This document shows, in pieces, positions 32,044 to 34,617 of a stretch of 34,617 bases of DNA. The notes below the pieces were generated by a model. It searched no databases and had not been told where the DNA came from. It saw only the letters and a program-made list of their open reading frames with translations. The stretch is taken from contig NZ_BPQM01000048.1 in the NCBI RefSeq assembly GCF_022179245.1, positions 1 through 34,617 on the forward strand, in the 5' to 3' direction. A program made the position numbers and the translations under genes. The stretch's first letter is position 1. Each line of letters starts with the position of its first letter. This DNA is from Methylobacterium gregans. Lineage in GTDB: Bacteria > Pseudomonadota > Alphaproteobacteria > Rhizobiales > Beijerinckiaceae.

Positions 32044-32775
32044 TCATGAACTGGCTACCAGTAAGGCGGCCTTTTTGAGCATGAGGCAGACAAAGGCGAC
32101 GATGTGTAGGTCGGCCACCGTGGTGGCATAGAGCTCGTAGTCTCTGACGAGCCGGCGGAAGCGGGTGGCCCAGGCAAAGGAGCGCTGCACGACCCAGCGC
32201 CGGGGCAGCAGCACAAAGCCGCGCTTAGCCTCGGGCAGCTTCACCACCTCCAGTTCGATGCCGTGTCGGCGCGCAGCTGCGGCCGGTGTCTGGCCGGTGT
32301 AGTTCTGATCGACGAAGGCGACCTCGACGCTGTCGCCGGTGGCCGCCTGCACGGCCTTGGCCAGACGCTCGACCTGGGCACGGTCATCGGCGTTGGCCGG
32401 CGTGACGTGCAGGGCCAGGAGATGGCCGAGCGTATCCACCGCCATGTGCAGCTTCGAGCCCTGCTTGCGCTTGGCCCCGTCGTAGCCGGCCCGCTCGCCG
32501 CTCTCAGGCAACGCTCGCAGCGTCCGGCTGTCGAGGATGGCCGCCGACGGCTCGGCCTCGCGCCCGGCCGCCAGGCGCAGCACGGCGCAAAGGTCCTCGG
32601 CCAGTTGCTCAAAGCGACCCGCGGACAGCCAGCGTTGCGCCTGCTGGTAGACCGCCGCCTAAGGCGGCAGGTCGTGGGGCATCCAGCGCCACGGCGCGCC
32701 CGTCTTCACCACGTAGCGCAACCCGTTGAACACCTCCCGCAACGGGTGCGTTCGCTGGCCCGCGTTCTCACGGGG
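32044..32775 (-). pseudogene. IS5-family transposase, inactivated
   Basis: DDE transposase: the N-terminal part reads LREVFNGLRYVVKTGAPWRW and MPHDLPP, then an in-frame amber codon (32659-32661) where IS5 relatives have Trp, then AAVYQQAQRWL and the catalytic half. Asp residues in ILDSRTLRALPESG and AFVDQNYTG are present, but the conserved Glu in WVVERSFAW is Gln (WVVQRSFAW). The extreme N-terminus is missing, with a stop at 32776-32778, and only one IS end is plausible, near 32036. The element therefore cannot move on its own. An internal restart at 32583 would still lack the Glu. Confidence 0.85.
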
Positions 32776-32789
32776 TCAGATCATCTGGG

Positions 32790-33080
32790 GGTTAGGGCAG
32801 GGCACTTTTCAGCCGTGGCGGCGCCCTCCCCTACCGTGCGGATAGCTTATCTGCAGCGTTGACGCTCTCCAACGCAGCCTCGCCCTAAAGTAGCAACGTG
32901 TCGGCGGGATTAGCGTTTGCCCCGCCGTCGAGAGCGCACAATGGCCAGATCGGCGCCCGCACCAGGAGAAGGTCATTGCACCGAAATGGTGACTCCGAGC
33001 TGAGGTGCTTCCAGTCGGGATACAACACCATCTGCTGATCCTTTCGGTTCTCTGCCCACTACCCCGCAATCCGCCCAGTG
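32790..33080. other. Gap between IS relics, no recognisable gene
   Basis: About 290 bases between the IS5 relic and an IS3 remnant. Frames are Arg/Ser-rich without family resemblance and no terminal repeats were found. Probably eroded mobile-element DNA, by position only. The stretch 33228-33421 after the IS3 remnant likewise shows nothing. Confidence 0.4.
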
Positions 33081-33086
33081 CCCTAC

Positions 33087-33225
33087 CCTCCCCCACGTAA
33101 TGAGGACGCGGGCCATCACGGCAACCGGAAACTCGGCCTGGTTGTCTCTCATGAACCGGAAGGCCCCAACGGCAGGACCCCGGTCTCGCGCGCGAACCAG
33201 ACCGTAGCCGATCCGATGTTCGGCC
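33087..33225 (-). pseudogene. IS3-family remnant: end of OrfA overlapping start of OrfB
   Basis: One frame reads SATVWFARETGVLPLGPSGS then stop, like the C-terminus of an IS3-family OrfA. Its stop overlaps the ATG at 33152 of a second frame, which reads FRFMRDNQAEFPVAVMARVL, like the N-terminus of OrfB. The overlap in a shifted frame is the typical IS3 layout for programmed frameshifting. Homology fades after about 20 residues and the rest of the element is missing. Confidence 0.45.
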
Positions 33226-33421
33226 GGGGGTAATCACGAGTCCGGAACCGGCCTCCTCCAGCGCGGCGAGTTGGTCGTCACGGCCGGGAGTTGCAGAGTG
33301 TGAACGACTGATGGGCGTAACGCCGCGACTGGCCGGTCTCTTTCGCCCATAACCCCGAGATTGTCCGGAGAACGGTCACGCTGATCACAGCACTCTGACG
33401 AGCTTTTCCGATGCGCCTCTG

Positions 33422-34435
33422 TCAGCCTGGTCCCGCCTCGCCGAGGCCGAGCCTGGGACAGCGCAGGGCAGTTCCGACACGCGGCTGCAGCTTGGCCAGC
33501 GCCGAAGCCTCGAACAGGCCGAGATCCGCGCTCGTGACCAGCGCTTGCATCATCTCGTCCTCCATGAAGGCGATGAAGGCGCGGACCCGGCGGGGCTGAT
33601 GCAGGCGCGCCGGGTAGACGATGCGGACCCATCGGTCTGTCCCGCCCCACCATTCCGGCAGGATGCGCACGAGGCCTCCCGCACGTACGTCGTCGACCAC
33701 ATCCCAGGCCGCCTTCATCGCGATGCCCAGATCTGCCAGCGCGCCGACGTGGCAGATCTCGCCATCATTGCCGCCGGCTACCGAGCGTATCGAGACCTCA
33801 ACCGACTCCTCACCGCGCCAAAGCCGCCACTGGGTCGGTGGCGGATCGCCCACCGTCAAACAGGCATGCTTGGTCAGATCGAACGGATCTCGCGGTGTGC
33901 CGGCCTCTGCGAGATAGGCCGGAGAGGCGCAGAGAACGCGTGCGTCGGGCACGAGAGGACGGGCGATGAGGCGGCTGTCGGCCAAAGGGGCCTGCCTCAT
34001 GGCCAGGTCGATGCGGCGCTCCACGAGATCGAGAACGTCGTCGCTGGTCAGAATCTGGACTGAGATGTTGGGATAGAGGGCGAGGAAGCGTTGCAGGCGC
34101 GGCGGGATCTGCCGCTGCGCGAAGGCGGCCGTGGCCGTCACGCGGACGATCCCGCTGTGGCCGTCACCGCAGACCTCCTCCGCCGCCTGGATGGCATCCA
34201 GGGCCAGCCGGCAGCGTCCAAGGAATTCCTGGCCCTCCTCGGTCAGGCCGAGCTGACGCGTGGTCCGCTGGAGCAGGCGGACGCCGAGCTGCGCCTCCAG
34301 GCGTTTGAGACGCTTGGAAACCAGGGTGAGCGAGACGTCGAGTTCCTGTGCGGCCCGCGACAGGCTGCCCGCGCGCACGATGGCGTCGAAGACGCGAAGA
34401 TCGTCAATGCTGTCGAGCCGCCCCATCCCCTGCAT
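33422..34435 (-). CDS. LysR-family transcription regulator abutting an insertion sequence
   Basis: This 337-residue protein has a helix-turn-helix at about 10-70 (DDLRVFDAIVRAGSLSRAAQ; VSLTLVSKRLKRLE) and an effector domain from 95 (GIVRVTATAAFAQRQIPPRL; ISVQILTSDDVLDL). The C-terminus runs about 30 residues beyond the usual end. Start is ATG 34435 or the ATG three codons later; AGGGG lies just before the second. The IS630 element begins two bases upstream of the first ATG, so native promoter and ribosome site have been displaced. It may now be silent or driven from the IS. The target genes are not visible. Confidence 0.88.
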   Translation of the reverse strand: MQGMGRLDSIDDLRVFDAIVRAGSLSRAAQELDVSLTLVSKRLKRLEAQLGVRLLQRTTRQLGLTEEGQEFLGRCRLALDAIQAAEEVCGDGHSGIVRVTATAAFAQRQIPPRLQRFLALYPNISVQILTSDDVLDLVERRIDLAMRQAPLADSRLIARPLVPDARVLCASPAYLAEAGTPRDPFDLTKHACLTVGDPPPTQWRLWRGEESVEVSIRSVAGGNDGEICHVGALADLGIAMKAAWDVVDDVRAGGLVRILPEWWGGTDRWVRIVYPARLHQPRRVRAFIAFMEDEMMQALVTSADLGLFEASALAKLQPRVGTALRCPRLGLGEAGPG

Positions 34436-34437
34436 TA

Positions 34438-34617
34438 GAGCGTTTTCGGGCTGAGCTGAATCGGACGTGCTGGGTTCACGCAGCGGTGTAGGGCTGCTTC
34501 AATGTACGCTCCCGATGAGGAGCAAGGCATGGGCCGACCCTACAGCCAGGACCTACGCGAACGCGTCGTTGACGCGGCCGGGGCGACGTCGCGTCGACAG
34601 GCGGCCGCGCGCTTCGG
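34438..34617 (+). mobile_element. IS630-family insertion sequence, left part
   Basis: The element appears to begin at GAGCGTTTTCGGGCTGAG immediately after a TA dinucleotide (34436-34437), the target duplicated by IS630 elements. A transposase gene follows 91 bases in. The element continues beyond the window, so the right end and the second TA cannot be seen. Confidence 0.65.
34529..34617 (+). CDS. IS630-family transposase, N-terminus (cut by window edge)
   Basis: The visible 29 residues, MGRPYSQDLRERVVDAAG then SRRQAAARF, are the helix-turn-helix start of IS630 transposases, which carry a DDE catalytic domain further on. GAGGAG lies about ten bases before the ATG. No defects are visible in this part; whether the full gene is intact cannot be told. 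Confidence 0.85.
   Translation, partial: MGRPYSQDLRERVVDAAGATSRRQAAARF

Noticed and set aside
32809..33237. A 142-codon minus-strand frame as a gene
   Set aside because: Arg/Ser/Cys-rich with no family; shorter frames over the same bases show IS3-like text instead.
1..34617. CRISPR arrays, tRNA or rRNA genes
   Set aside because: No regularly spaced repeats and no recognisable tRNA or rRNA sequence were seen on either strand.

Overview
The window is high-GC, densely coded alphaproteobacterial DNA. Its small conserved proteins, Omp25/31-like outer-membrane barrel, SRPBCC plus zinc-alcohol-dehydrogenase pair and mix of IS5, IS481, IS630 and IS3 remnants suggest a Methylobacterium or close relative (Hyphomicrobiales). 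This is inferred from gene style; there is no rRNA, tRNA or marker gene to fix it. The content is accessory: catabolic and regulatory modules separated by decayed genes and insertion-sequence fragments.

Left part (1-4800): a 39-base palindrome, a cold-shock protein with its own terminator, several small proteins, a predicted Tat-exported DJ-1/PfpI protein resembling isonitrile hydratase, and an IlvD/Edd sugar-acid dehydratase whose three cluster cysteines have the spacing of L-arabonate dehydratase. Then comes a signalling scar (4780-6635) with three damaged genes: a PAS/receiver remnant with the kinase core missing, an N-terminal piece of a cyclase-like protein, and a soluble chemoreceptor with two compensating frameshifts.

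Middle (6848-14905): a 1442-residue cyclic-di-GMP protein with two GGDEF domains and one EAL domain; an Hsp20 gene whose leader looks like a ROSE RNA thermometer, followed by a small conserved gene; a DUF427 protein; and an acyltransferase-3 membrane protein next to the tail of a broken glycosyltransferase.

The most coherent module is 15199-23944. It holds a GlxA-type regulator translationally coupled to an isonitrile-hydratase-like enzyme, a LysR regulator divergent from a nitrilase with an intact Glu-Lys-Cys triad, and a four-gene ABC importer of the branched-chain amino acid/amide/urea type in which one permease is fused to one ATPase. I read it as uptake and breakdown of organic nitriles and isonitriles, releasing usable nitrogen. 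A second LysR, a PPOX-type flavoprotein and a VOC protein follow and may be a separate unit.

Right part (25989-34617): fragments of an IS481 transposase, a GH15 glycosidase and a FixJ-type regulator; a stress/aldehyde group (SRPBCC, zinc alcohol dehydrogenase, broken FmdB zinc ribbon, PfpI protein, aldo/keto reductase); an outer-membrane barrel with AT-rich leader and terminator; a doubly inactivated IS5 transposase; an IS3 remnant; and a LysR gene whose start codon abuts the end of an IS630 element that runs off the window.
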